A stretch of DNA of 20,979 nucleotides. It comes from a virus. Where the stretch lies: IMG/VR virus record IMGVR_UViG_3300045922_000354, positions 1 to 20,979 of that record. One strand, given 5' to 3'. The position numbers were made by a program, and so were the translations under genes. The notes beneath the pieces were generated by a model, which was not told the origin of the DNA, ran no database searches, and was given only the letters and a program-made list of their open reading frames with translations. Positions 6,827 through 13,128 of this stretch are shown here, one piece after another (the stretch's first letter is position 1; each line of letters starts with the position of its first letter).

Positions 6827-7849
6827 CTACATTTCGCTAGCTACTTTTATCCCTGTGCAAGTAATGTTATTTATTGCTGTAAAGATAAAGTCATCATAAT
6901 CCCACTTCGAACTAGAACACTGACCCACTTCATTCTCAGCCCAGATAATCTGAACCGCCATTGTGTGAACACCTGATTGAGAGCCGCTTGTAGTAATAGT
7001 CGTACCTGCATAGGCATTAGCTTTAGAAGTAGCTAAATTACCAGTAGTAGCACTCGTTCTAATCCAGTAATAAGTAGTTCCAGAAGTCAAGCCAGATGGT
7101 AAAGCTCCTGTGGTTGTAAACTTAATTGGAGTACCAGTTCTTAGGTCAAAAGTGGTTGTTACGACTGCTGGGTTAGCAATCGTTATAGTTACGACTTCAC
7201 TTGCGGTTGAAAACCAAACTGGTTGTCTATTTCCAGTTCCATCTTGGCGGGTGCGAATCATAAAAACCATACCCTCAGTCATATTAGAAAGAGTAAAGGT
7301 TCTATTTCCAGTTAAAGGAGCAGTTAAAAACTTTAGCTTCTTTACTGGCTCAGAAAGATCAAAGTTCATAGTAGGAGCGTCAGCAACAGTAATCCATTCA
7401 TGAGAACTAAATCCAAGTTGTGTCACCGTGCCACTATCATCAATAGAAAATGGCACTCCATTTTTCATATAAAAGATAACCTTACCGCTAGTAGGAGTAT
7501 CTGGATCGTTAGTCCTATCTTCAAGCCTAATAAAGTCATCATTAACTACATCAGCGTATTGATTAAAGTATTCCTCAACAATCACATAATTGATTGGAGT
7601 ACCCTCTGGTAGATTTTGTAGTCCTCCAGAAATAACCTGTACTCCTGTAAGAGAATAATTAGCGGGTGAGTCGCCAGAAACACCAGTAACATAAAACTTG
7701 GTTTGATTAGACTGATTCCATCCAGCTACCACAATAGTTGGTAAATTAGAAGGTATCTTTGTTACCTGTATTGTCGAGTCTGCTGGATCTGCAATCCATG
7801 TTTGTCGAAGTGAGCTTGTGAAAGTGTCATTGGCCTTGGCTGTTTGCAT
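6827..7849 (-). CDS. Tail fibre / baseplate-like structural protein
   Basis: This 340-aa beta-rich protein starts at ATG 7849, with AAGGA about 10 nt upstream, and ends with TAG 11 bases before the adhesin ATG, so the two are tightly coupled. Residues 1-120 (SSLRQTWIADPADSTIQV to INYVIVEEYFNQYADVVNDD) are followed by a short RLEDRTNDPDTPTSGKVIFY segment, which resembles the repeating units that link phage fibres to their displayed domain (KNGVPFSIDDSGTVTQLG). Residues 160-340 contain Thr-rich beta strands. Within these, a YYWIRTSATTGNLATS-type stretch resembles phage tail domains that describe themselves as DUF or Ig-like in other genomes. No enzyme motif, signal peptide or membrane segment is seen. 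It lies between the nozzle-like protein and the adhesin, so a connector between tail and adhesin is the best guess. Confidence 0.75.
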   Translation of the reverse strand: MQTAKANDTFTSSLRQTWIADPADSTIQVTKIPSNLPTIVVAGWNQSNQTKFYVTGVSGDSPANYSLTGVQVISGGLQNLPEGTPINYVIVEEYFNQYADVVNDDFIRLEDRTNDPDTPTSGKVIFYMKNGVPFSIDDSGTVTQLGFSSHEWITVADAPTMNFDLSEPVKKLKFLTAPLTGNRTFTLSNMTEGMVFMIRTRQDGTGNRQPVWFSTASEVVTITIANPAVVTTTFDLRTGTPIKFTTTGALPSGLTSGTTYYWIRTSATTGNLATSKANAYAGTTITTSGSQSGVHTMAVQIIWAENEVGQCSSSKWDYDDFIFTAINNITCTGIKVASEM

Positions 7850-7876
7850 ATCTGTATTTTCCTTGTATTAATGTAA

Positions 7877-7884
7877 TTAGGTAA
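7877..7884 (-). promoter_or_regulatory. TTACCTAA motif at the end of the nozzle-like gene
   Basis: On the minus strand the octamer TTACCTAA spans the stop codon of the 685-aa gene, 28 bp before the next start (7849). It is the same octamer as at 4744-4751, 10684-10691 and 13077-13084. Unlike those, it has no well-spaced -10 box, so promoter function here is doubtful. Confidence 0.25.
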
Positions 7885-9934
7885 TTGCTAGTCTCTTAAT
7901 TCTTAGTTTGTGGCTGATTTGTTTTCCAGAATCACTGTAGTAAATAAATACTCCAAGTAAACTCATTTCATCATTAAGTCCGTCATTTTGGATGTTTAAC
8001 TTAACCCAGAACATATCTTTTTGTTTTAAGTTGAAATATCTGACGATAGAGTTATTCTCAACTGCTTGATCTAAGGGCAACATTCCAAACTCAGCTTGTC
8101 CCCACTCAACACCACTATTTGATACTAAAGTGTCCACTTTGTATCTTGGCAAAACAGTAAGTCCTTTTTCGTCTAGGTAGGAAACGCCTATTGTTGTATT
8201 TTGACCACTAAGCGATCCAAATACAAACGACACTCTATCAAACTTCTTAAATTTATCAGCCAAATTCATATCGTATTGTTTAGTGGTGATAGAAAGAGTA
8301 ACCTTTGTTCCATTTGTTCCTGTAGTGCCGTAGTCTGTTTTACCCTTAAACATCTCTACCACATCTGCAGTCTTATTTGATCCGTAGTAGAGTCTCTCCA
8401 CCCTATCAATAGGACTAATCATCTTAGCAAATGTATTCACAAACAAGCCTGTCCACAGCACCCATGAGTTATACCGCTCGTCATACACCAAACAAGCGTT
8501 ATTTCCTTCTCCTGCAAGAGTTGTTGAAATAGCAAAGATTGAAAGTGATTTGAAATATACTCCACATACTTGGGGAAGGTTTGCGGCAGTTACTCGCTCA
8601 GTGATTCCAGATGCTCTAAGTGATAAGACTGAATATCTTAAAATGTTTCCATAGTTAGCCTCATTTCCGACACTCGCAGCACCATCTCTGCTCCAGAAAC
8701 GAAGGTTGTTCCCCGCAATATGAGGACTCTCTTGTGAGAGTGATCCAACAGCAATGTTAATATCTCTAACCTGTCCACCAAGCTCGTTAAATCTAAACTG
8801 ACCAAATGAACTGTCTTTAAAGACATACAGACTATCTTCATTGGAGGCAATATGTACTTTTATGGCGTTAATCTTTGTTCCCTCACCTAATCGGTAAGGA
8901 ATGTATCCACCACCCCATTCTATAGCAAATGAAGGTGTACCTGAGGGTGATGTGTATGGTTCACCACTCCAAGCTAAATACTCATCTCCAAACTCTTTAG
9001 TAACACCAATAAGTTTATCTTGATAAACCTCAACCAACCTAAATTGCTGTCCTTTTGTATCATTTCTCTCAGGAAGTCCAAAAAATGGATCAAAATTGTC
9101 TTGTCCCTTATCTATATAGGTAGTTGTAGTAGCATCGATTGAGGTAACATAATATCCAATGCCTTTAGTATTTGATCGGTAAATACCAACCTTTACCGCA
9201 TTTGCTGGTGGAGTTGGTAGTGTTACTGTTAGATATGTATTCTCATTTAGTGTGTTAGGCATACCTGATCTATAGCCCGTTCCATTTGGGTCTACCGCAG
9301 GATCAGCACTAGGAGAGGGGAGCGTTCCACCAACCTCGTTGTACCAAACAAAGTAGTAGAACCAGTTTTGAGAACCAGTCCCAGAGCCAGTCTTTGTTAC
9401 TGTAGGCTTTGTTGTTGGATCTGCAACTGGACTCCATACATACCACTGACCATTAAGCCAGTAACACATTTGATCTTCGCTGTTTAGAAAATAAATTGCT
9501 TTTCCAAGTCTTTTAATATGTGTTTTAACTGTGGTGTTGAATGTAGGCACGCCATTATTAAAAGATGGGCTAGAACCAGTGTATCCTTGTGGAGGTATGC
9601 CAGAGAAATAACTCCATGTGTTGTTGGTAAATGAAAATATTTCTGGTTTCCCATTATCTGAAATACGAAAATGCCTATCAATACCATCAACGCTATAAAT
9701 AGATTGTAGGGTATTAATCTTAGTAGCATTTTCTGCGGTGTTTCCTAAAATAGTAGAACCAAGTCTTTTTGAAAGCGTCCCATACTGTGAATAGACACCA
9801 TTTATAAACTCAGATAATTCAGAGTCTTTTAGAGAAGATGGGTGAGCTAAGGTATTCAAACCATCCCTAAACCCAGCAGAACCACCTCTTTTAATCTGGG
9901 GATTTTTACGCTTTTTAGCTAAGGGACGCTGCAT
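7877..9934 (-). CDS. Tail nozzle / tubular protein B-like, beta-propeller stabilisation protein
   Basis: This 685-aa protein starts at ATG 9934 with AAAGGA 7-8 nt upstream; the Shine-Dalgarno abuts the stop of the adaptor gene. The N-terminus is basic (RPLAKKRKNPQIKRGG), followed by GFRDGLNTLAHPSSLKDSE. This is the typical opening of podovirus nozzle/stabilisation proteins, which begin by saying which sites are assigned to the propeller. Later blade-like segments include RHFRISDNGKPEIFSF, KAIYFLNSEDQMCYWLNGQWYVW, EDSLYVFKDSSFGQF, LRFWSRDGAASVGNE and CLVYDERYNSWVLWTGL, a repeating hydrophobic/Trp pattern of beta-propellers. Its length fits the family (T7 gp12 and P22 gp10 types, 470-800 aa). 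In the particle it would extend the channel below the adaptor. The order scaffold-capsid-adaptor-nozzle supports this. Role: likely. Exact family: needs a profile search. Confidence 0.75.
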   Translation of the reverse strand: MQRPLAKKRKNPQIKRGGSAGFRDGLNTLAHPSSLKDSELSEFINGVYSQYGTLSKRLGSTILGNTAENATKINTLQSIYSVDGIDRHFRISDNGKPEIFSFTNNTWSYFSGIPPQGYTGSSPSFNNGVPTFNTTVKTHIKRLGKAIYFLNSEDQMCYWLNGQWYVWSPVADPTTKPTVTKTGSGTGSQNWFYYFVWYNEVGGTLPSPSADPAVDPNGTGYRSGMPNTLNENTYLTVTLPTPPANAVKVGIYRSNTKGIGYYVTSIDATTTTYIDKGQDNFDPFFGLPERNDTKGQQFRLVEVYQDKLIGVTKEFGDEYLAWSGEPYTSPSGTPSFAIEWGGGYIPYRLGEGTKINAIKVHIASNEDSLYVFKDSSFGQFRFNELGGQVRDINIAVGSLSQESPHIAGNNLRFWSRDGAASVGNEANYGNILRYSVLSLRASGITERVTAANLPQVCGVYFKSLSIFAISTTLAGEGNNACLVYDERYNSWVLWTGLFVNTFAKMISPIDRVERLYYGSNKTADVVEMFKGKTDYGTTGTNGTKVTLSITTKQYDMNLADKFKKFDRVSFVFGSLSGQNTTIGVSYLDEKGLTVLPRYKVDTLVSNSGVEWGQAEFGMLPLDQAVENNSIVRYFNLKQKDMFWVKLNIQNDGLNDEMSLLGVFIYYSDSGKQISHKLRIKRLAIT

Positions 9935-9949
9935 GGTGCTATCCTTTTA

Positions 9950-10645
9950 TTACCAACCTTGTGTATGTCTATTTGGTCTGTAGTAAAACTGTTTTTGATA
10001 CGCAATTCTATCTATGCGTTTCCTACTAACCGTAATAAGCTCACTCCTATCAGGAATAAGCTCTAGTGAAATATATTCTTGAAATCTGTTTTCACCCTCA
10101 GCACGGGCATCATCTTGAGATCCTTCCGCTCCAGTAGTGCGAAAATACTCGCTTAGTGCTGCAAACCCAACCATATCTCCTGGTAAAAGTAAGATGTCGC
10201 TTTCCTGAGTGGGTACTGGCGGGTTAGCAAAGTACCAAATAACAACTGTCTGTTGTGGTACTGGCTCTGGAAACCGCATTTGCCATTTTCCAAAATCACT
10301 ATCTTCTGGATCGTTAATCATCTCTACTGAGACCTTCTTATTATCTGGGTCGCACCAATCCTCAACCTCACCATTGCTGTTTGTTGCCTGTAATACATAC
10401 AGTCCGTTAGGTTTATGAAAACGATCTGGAAGCACTGTTGTGTCACCTGACACAACTATTTCCTCACGAGTCAAACATCTTCGCCAAAATCCTCTGACAG
10501 CAAACTCTTGTTGTTTTTGTTGAATCCAACCCACCCACTGGTTGTACTCATCACTATTAGCCTCAGGAACAGATCCACCAGCAGAGGGAGCCATAAATTC
10601 TAGTGTTTGTAAAAGCGTTGCAGTGATTTGATTGGTTAGAAGCAT
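9950..10645 (-). CDS. Head-tail adaptor / tail tubular protein A-like
   Basis: This 231-aa protein starts at ATG 10645 with AAAGGA about 6 nt upstream; the stop TAA lies 15 bp before the nozzle-like gene. Content by residue: helical N-terminus (about 1-55, ITATLLQTLEFM and EYNQWVGWIQQKQQEFAVRGFW), a beta part (60-145, LTREEIVVSGDTTVLPDRFHKP and KWQMRFPEP), then WYFANPPVPTQESD, a helical segment (GFAALSEYFRTTG, ENRFQEYISLEL) and a Tyr/Arg-rich C-terminus ending YYRPNRHTQGW. The mix of helical bundle and small beta domain, about 200-230 aa, directly upstream of the nozzle, matches the T7 gp11 / P22 gp4 type adaptor that docks under the portal. The portal itself is encoded on the other strand, so partner genes are split between two transcripts. 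Assignment by size, order and composition; moderate certainty. Confidence 0.65.
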   Translation of the reverse strand: MLLTNQITATLLQTLEFMAPSAGGSVPEANSDEYNQWVGWIQQKQQEFAVRGFWRRCLTREEIVVSGDTTVLPDRFHKPNGLYVLQATNSNGEVEDWCDPDNKKVSVEMINDPEDSDFGKWQMRFPEPVPQQTVVIWYFANPPVPTQESDILLLPGDMVGFAALSEYFRTTGAEGSQDDARAEGENRFQEYISLELIPDRSELITVSRKRIDRIAYQKQFYYRPNRHTQGW

Positions 10646-10663
10646 GAGAGTCCTTTACCTTTA

Positions 10664-10692
10664 GTATTAAAGATTTGGAGGTCTTAGGTAAA
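10664..10692 (-). promoter_or_regulatory. Candidate promoter for the adaptor-to-adhesin genes
   Basis: On the minus strand, TTTACC (10692-10687) and TAATAC (10669-10664) are 17 bp apart, directly downstream of the terminator at 10701-10732 and about 19 bp before the ATG at 10645. This would restart transcription for the tail genes after most capsid transcripts stop. The -35 overlaps the TTACCTAA octamer (10691-10684). Confidence 0.5.
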
Positions 10693-10700
10693 TAAACATT

Positions 10701-10732
10701 AAAAAAAGAGGGAGGCCTTTCGACCTCCCTCT
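10701..10732 (-). terminator. Rho-independent terminator after capsid and 53-aa genes
   Basis: Read leftwards, a 9-bp perfect stem AGAGGGAGG / CCTCCCTCT (10732-10724 with 10715-10707) with an 8-nt loop is followed by a T7 run (10707-10701), a textbook intrinsic terminator for the minus strand. It lies 23 bp after the stop of the 53-aa gene and would lower tail-gene expression relative to the major capsid protein. Confidence 0.85.
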
Positions 10733-10754
10733 AATTTTATTCTCTTGCAACTTA

Positions 10755-10916
10755 CTAAGAAGTTGGATAAGGGAATTTTGTTGCATCGGTCTTATATGCA
10801 ATCGTTGCAGGATCAAGGTCATAAGCCTCTGCGTCTGTTAAGACAACCATTGCTCGATTACCAAGTTCTTCTGTACCTAGTACAAAAGAGGTCATACCGT
10901 CAGTTTCGTTTGTCAT
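10755..10916 (-). CDS. Small protein of 53 aa downstream of the capsid gene
   Basis: ATG 10916 is preceded by AGAAAGGAAACGT (strong Shine-Dalgarno, 5 nt spacing), 22 bp after the capsid gene stop. The frame ends at TAG immediately followed by TAA. The product reads MTNETDGMTSFVLGTEELGN, then AMVVLTDAEAYDLDPATIAY, then a KTDATKFPYPTS tail. It is acidic, without a membrane segment or Cys motif. It sits between the major capsid protein and a strong terminator, so it would be made at capsid-like levels. That fits a capsid decoration or cement protein or a small head-completion factor, but no family is recognised and this is inference from position. Confidence 0.7.
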   Translation of the reverse strand: MTNETDGMTSFVLGTEELGNRAMVVLTDAEAYDLDPATIAYKTDATKFPYPTS

Positions 10917-10938
10917 ACGTTTCCTTTCTTAGGCTTTA

Positions 10939-12096
10939 TTAAAGTCCTAGGTTATAAAAATACACATGAGCTTGAGGAATACCCATCATGAAGGTATAGA
11001 TACCTTCAACCTGCCATCGGTAGGATTGACCTTCTTTAGCAAGTGGGTATGTTCTCCAGCTTACAAGTGGTTTGTAACCGATGTCTGACTCATCTGTTAC
11101 GAAGATGAAGTCGTCCATCAAGCCATCAAGCCCCTGTAATTGCACAACGTCAACAGATCCAAAAACGTTAGTGTCGTACTTACGAACTACACCAATACCT
11201 CTTTTTTCAGGAGTTGCGTTAGTTGTGTAAGTGTTACCAGTTTGAATGTACTTAAACTTGTTCATAAACCGCTCTGACACCCACATTACAGGTTTTTTGA
11301 ATGCTTTTTCAGAGATAACTCTAAATGCTTCATCCAATTTTTCCTGTACTGCACGGTCTGGATTAGAACCATTCCATATAGCAGATCCGCCGAAGTCTAA
11401 GGCATTCTCAGGAGCATAAAGATCAATCATGTTCTTCATACCACCCATGTAAGTAATGTCTTGAGCGTTGTCTTTGGCGCGTTTACCAAAAACGATAGCT
11501 CGTTGTAACTTCTCAGTTAATTCCATTTGTTTTCTGGTAATCAACTTTGCAGAGTTCTCTCGTCCTCGTACATTAGAAGCATGGTCGGTGCTTGAGATGT
11601 CTACCACATCTTCGAAGTTACCTACATAGTTAAACAGATCTTCATAGCCAGTTGTGACCATGGTGTCTGCTTTTTTACCATGAGGCGTACCTCCAGAAAT
11701 GATAAAGACGTCAGTTCCAATATCACTTGCTGGGAGTGTTTCTCCAGGAAGCGCTGCTACAGTTAAAGTGTCTCCACCAGTAACTACTGCAACACGAGCC
11801 TGTTGACCTCCAAGAGAGATAACATCATCCACATTGAAGACACCTGGGGTATCAACAATAAGAGTTGTTGCTGCTTGTGAAACAGCTTGTGCCAACTTAG
11901 CTCGCATTGGTCGGTTTGGACGAATTGACCAATCGTATCGGTGAGATGTAACGTCTTTCTCGAAGACTGAGCCATCTAATCTTTGTACTACTTCTCGACG
12001 CATAGCTGGAAACTTGCGTACATTTTTCTCTATATTTATATAGAGTTCTTTTTCACTCGCAGAGGTTGTATTTCTCTGTCCGTAATATGCTTGCAT
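10939..12096 (-). CDS. Major capsid protein, HK97 fold, SU10-like
   Basis: This 385-aa protein starts at ATG 12096 with AGAAAGG 6 nt upstream; the stop is TAA. Residues 1-60 include the N-arm and KELYINIEKNVRKFP. Residues about 70-150 form a beta-rich insertion (ATTLIVDTPGVFNVDDVISL, GDTLTVAALPGE) like the extra domain of SU10-type capsids. DLFNYVGNFEDVVDISSTDHA and RKQMELTEKLQRAIVFGKRA are the spine-helix region. MWVSERFMNKFKYI, DDFIFVTDESDIGYKPL and the C-terminal WRTYPLAKEGQSYRWQVEGI are typical of the SU10/DUF5309 capsid family, whose members use a highly conserved ending of this kind. It is immediately downstream of the scaffold (17 bp), as expected for a co-assembled pair. Confidence in capsid identity is high, in subfamily moderate. 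Confidence 0.88.
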   Translation of the reverse strand: MQAYYGQRNTTSASEKELYINIEKNVRKFPAMRREVVQRLDGSVFEKDVTSHRYDWSIRPNRPMRAKLAQAVSQAATTLIVDTPGVFNVDDVISLGGQQARVAVVTGGDTLTVAALPGETLPASDIGTDVFIISGGTPHGKKADTMVTTGYEDLFNYVGNFEDVVDISSTDHASNVRGRENSAKLITRKQMELTEKLQRAIVFGKRAKDNAQDITYMGGMKNMIDLYAPENALDFGGSAIWNGSNPDRAVQEKLDEAFRVISEKAFKKPVMWVSERFMNKFKYIQTGNTYTTNATPEKRGIGVVRKYDTNVFGSVDVVQLQGLDGLMDDFIFVTDESDIGYKPLVSWRTYPLAKEGQSYRWQVEGIYTFMMGIPQAHVYFYNLGL

Positions 12097-12113
12097 ACAT
12101 ACCTTTCTTCAAC

Positions 12114-12950
12114 TTAAAAGCCCATTCTTTCCATTTCTCTGGCCAATGAGGCTTCAGGAGAAAGAGAAGTTGGTACTCCTTTCGTTGGTTTTTGACTTGT
12201 TACTATTTTTCCAGACACCTTTCGTTGCACATTTGTCTGTGCTCGTTGTGAGCCTACCTGTTGAGCTTGTCTAATGCCCTCCATGTAATAATCAGCAAAT
12301 TGTTTAAAAGATGGTCTGTTGCTTAACAACCTTCCTTGTGAGTCATACGCAGAGTTCATATACATTTTTGTTAGACTTGAGTCTAACGCCTTGTTATAAA
12401 ACTCTTTGTTGTTCTCATCGAGTTCTGGGTAAGAGCTTCTTACCTCCGCAATTTCTGCTGAGAAATTCGAGAGATTTAAATACTCTTGGCTTTGAGCTTG
12501 ATTTTGTTGTAAAACTTGCTCAAGCTTTTCTGCCCTACTCACAGACTGATTGACCATTGAGTGAAGTTGATTAAACGCATTTACAATGTCTTCTGGAGTT
12601 TTGAGCTTATCCAATTCTAAAAATGGTTTTTGCTCCTCCTGCGGTTGTTGAGTCTGAGTTTGTTGAAATTGCTGGGCAATTTTTAACATCCTCTCTTCTG
12701 CTTCTAATCTTGCTCTTCTCTCGTTGGCAAGTTGTTGATGAAGTGCTGATTGGGGATTTGGGTCTAGTTTAGTTCCCTTTTCAGTGAGCTGTGGAGTTTC
12801 TTCCTGAGCTTCTTCCTGAGAGTCTAGAGTTTCCTCTTGATTCTCTTGAAATTCTTCATCCTCTGAATCTGCTTCAAATTCGTCATTGGTAGTTTCTTCA
12901 AACTCCCCTGACTCATCCATAGATTCGTCTTGAGTATTAAACTCGTTCAT
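12114..12950 (-). CDS. Capsid scaffolding protein
   Basis: This 278-aa protein starts at ATG 12950 with AAAGGA 5-6 nt upstream; the stop TAA is 17 bp before the capsid ATG. Residues 1-60 are extremely acidic (Glu/Asp/Gln, for example EFEADSEDEEFQENQEE). Residues 65-100 contain a helix ALHQQLANERRARLEAEERM, then Gln-rich low complexity (QQFQQTQTQQPQEEQ). Residues 105-215 are helical with coiled-coil character (VNQSVSRAEKLEQVLQQNQ). The C-terminus is basic (RAQTNVQRKVSGKIVTSQKP) before ASLAREMERMGF. Acidic N-terminus, coiled-coil centre, basic capsid-binding C-terminus and position right before the capsid gene are the usual signs of a phage scaffold. It is first in the leftward unit, about 100 nt after the candidate start of transcription. 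Confidence 0.85.
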   Translation of the reverse strand: MNEFNTQDESMDESGEFEETTNDEFEADSEDEEFQENQEETLDSQEEAQEETPQLTEKGTKLDPNPQSALHQQLANERRARLEAEERMLKIAQQFQQTQTQQPQEEQKPFLELDKLKTPEDIVNAFNQLHSMVNQSVSRAEKLEQVLQQNQAQSQEYLNLSNFSAEIAEVRSSYPELDENNKEFYNKALDSSLTKMYMNSAYDSQGRLLSNRPSFKQFADYYMEGIRQAQQVGSQRAQTNVQRKVSGKIVTSQKPTKGVPTSLSPEASLAREMERMGF

Positions 12951-12992
12951 AATAATCCTTTCTTTCTTTTAAGTTCCTAACGATTTATATGA

Positions 12993-13011
12993 CGAGGTTC
13001 GATGCACCCCG
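12993..13011 (-). promoter_or_regulatory. Short hairpin in the 5' leader of the scaffold-capsid transcript
   Basis: In minus-strand RNA, CGGGGU (13011-13006) pairs with ACCUCG (12998-12993) around the 7-nt loop GCAUCGA, with one G-U pair. It is a GC-rich island in an AT-rich leader, 43 bp upstream of the scaffold ATG. It could stabilise the abundant capsid mRNA. The loop resembles a T-arm, but no tRNA fold is present. Confidence 0.35.
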
Positions 13012-13023
13012 AAGACTTGTTAG

Positions 13024-13042
13024 AAAAGTAAAGATTACTTTT
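13024..13042. repeat. AAAAGTAA-AGA-TTACTTTT inverted repeat
   Basis: A perfect 8-bp inverted repeat with a 3-bp centre lies just downstream of the predicted leftward transcription start (about 13049). It is symmetrical enough to be an operator or weak hairpin. No protein partner is identifiable. Confidence 0.4.
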
Positions 13043-13055
13043 AGTTGTTAATTAA

Positions 13056-13084
13056 ACAGTAAATTATTATTAGCAGTTAGGTAA
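13056..13084 (-). promoter_or_regulatory. Candidate leftward promoter for the scaffold-capsid unit
   Basis: On the minus strand, TTACCT (13084-13079) and TACTGT (13061-13056) are 17 bp apart, with a predicted start near 13049 and a leader of about 100 nt. The -35 lies in the octamer TTACCTAA and in the loop of the inverted repeat at 13073-13093. Confidence 0.4.
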
Positions 13085-13093
13085 CATAACTGC
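13073..13093. repeat. GCAGTTA-N7-TAACTGC inverted repeat between divergent promoters
   Basis: Perfect 7-bp arms (13073-13079 and 13087-13093) enclose GGTAACA. The right arm touches the -35 box of the rightward promoter (13094), and the left arm and loop cover the -35 of the leftward promoter. A protein bound here could block both transcripts. The central ten bases TTAGGTAACA recur at 4744-4753 in the other divergent region. Confidence 0.5.
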
Positions 13094-13122
13094 TTGATTT
13101 TCTCTTAAAATGTTTGTACTAT
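13094..13122 (+). promoter_or_regulatory. Rightward promoter for the terminase-portal unit
   Basis: TTGATT (13094-13099) and TACTAT (13117-13122) are 17 bp apart, a good sigma-70 match. The predicted start lies near 13128-13130, at or next to the GTG start of the terminase gene. Confidence 0.55.
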
Positions 13123-13128
13123 TAAGGA

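Noticed and set aside
12993-13011. T-arm-like GGTTCGATGCACC suggesting a tRNA or att site
   Set aside because: No acceptor, D or anticodon stem can be drawn around it and the T-stem does not pair; kept only as a leader hairpin.
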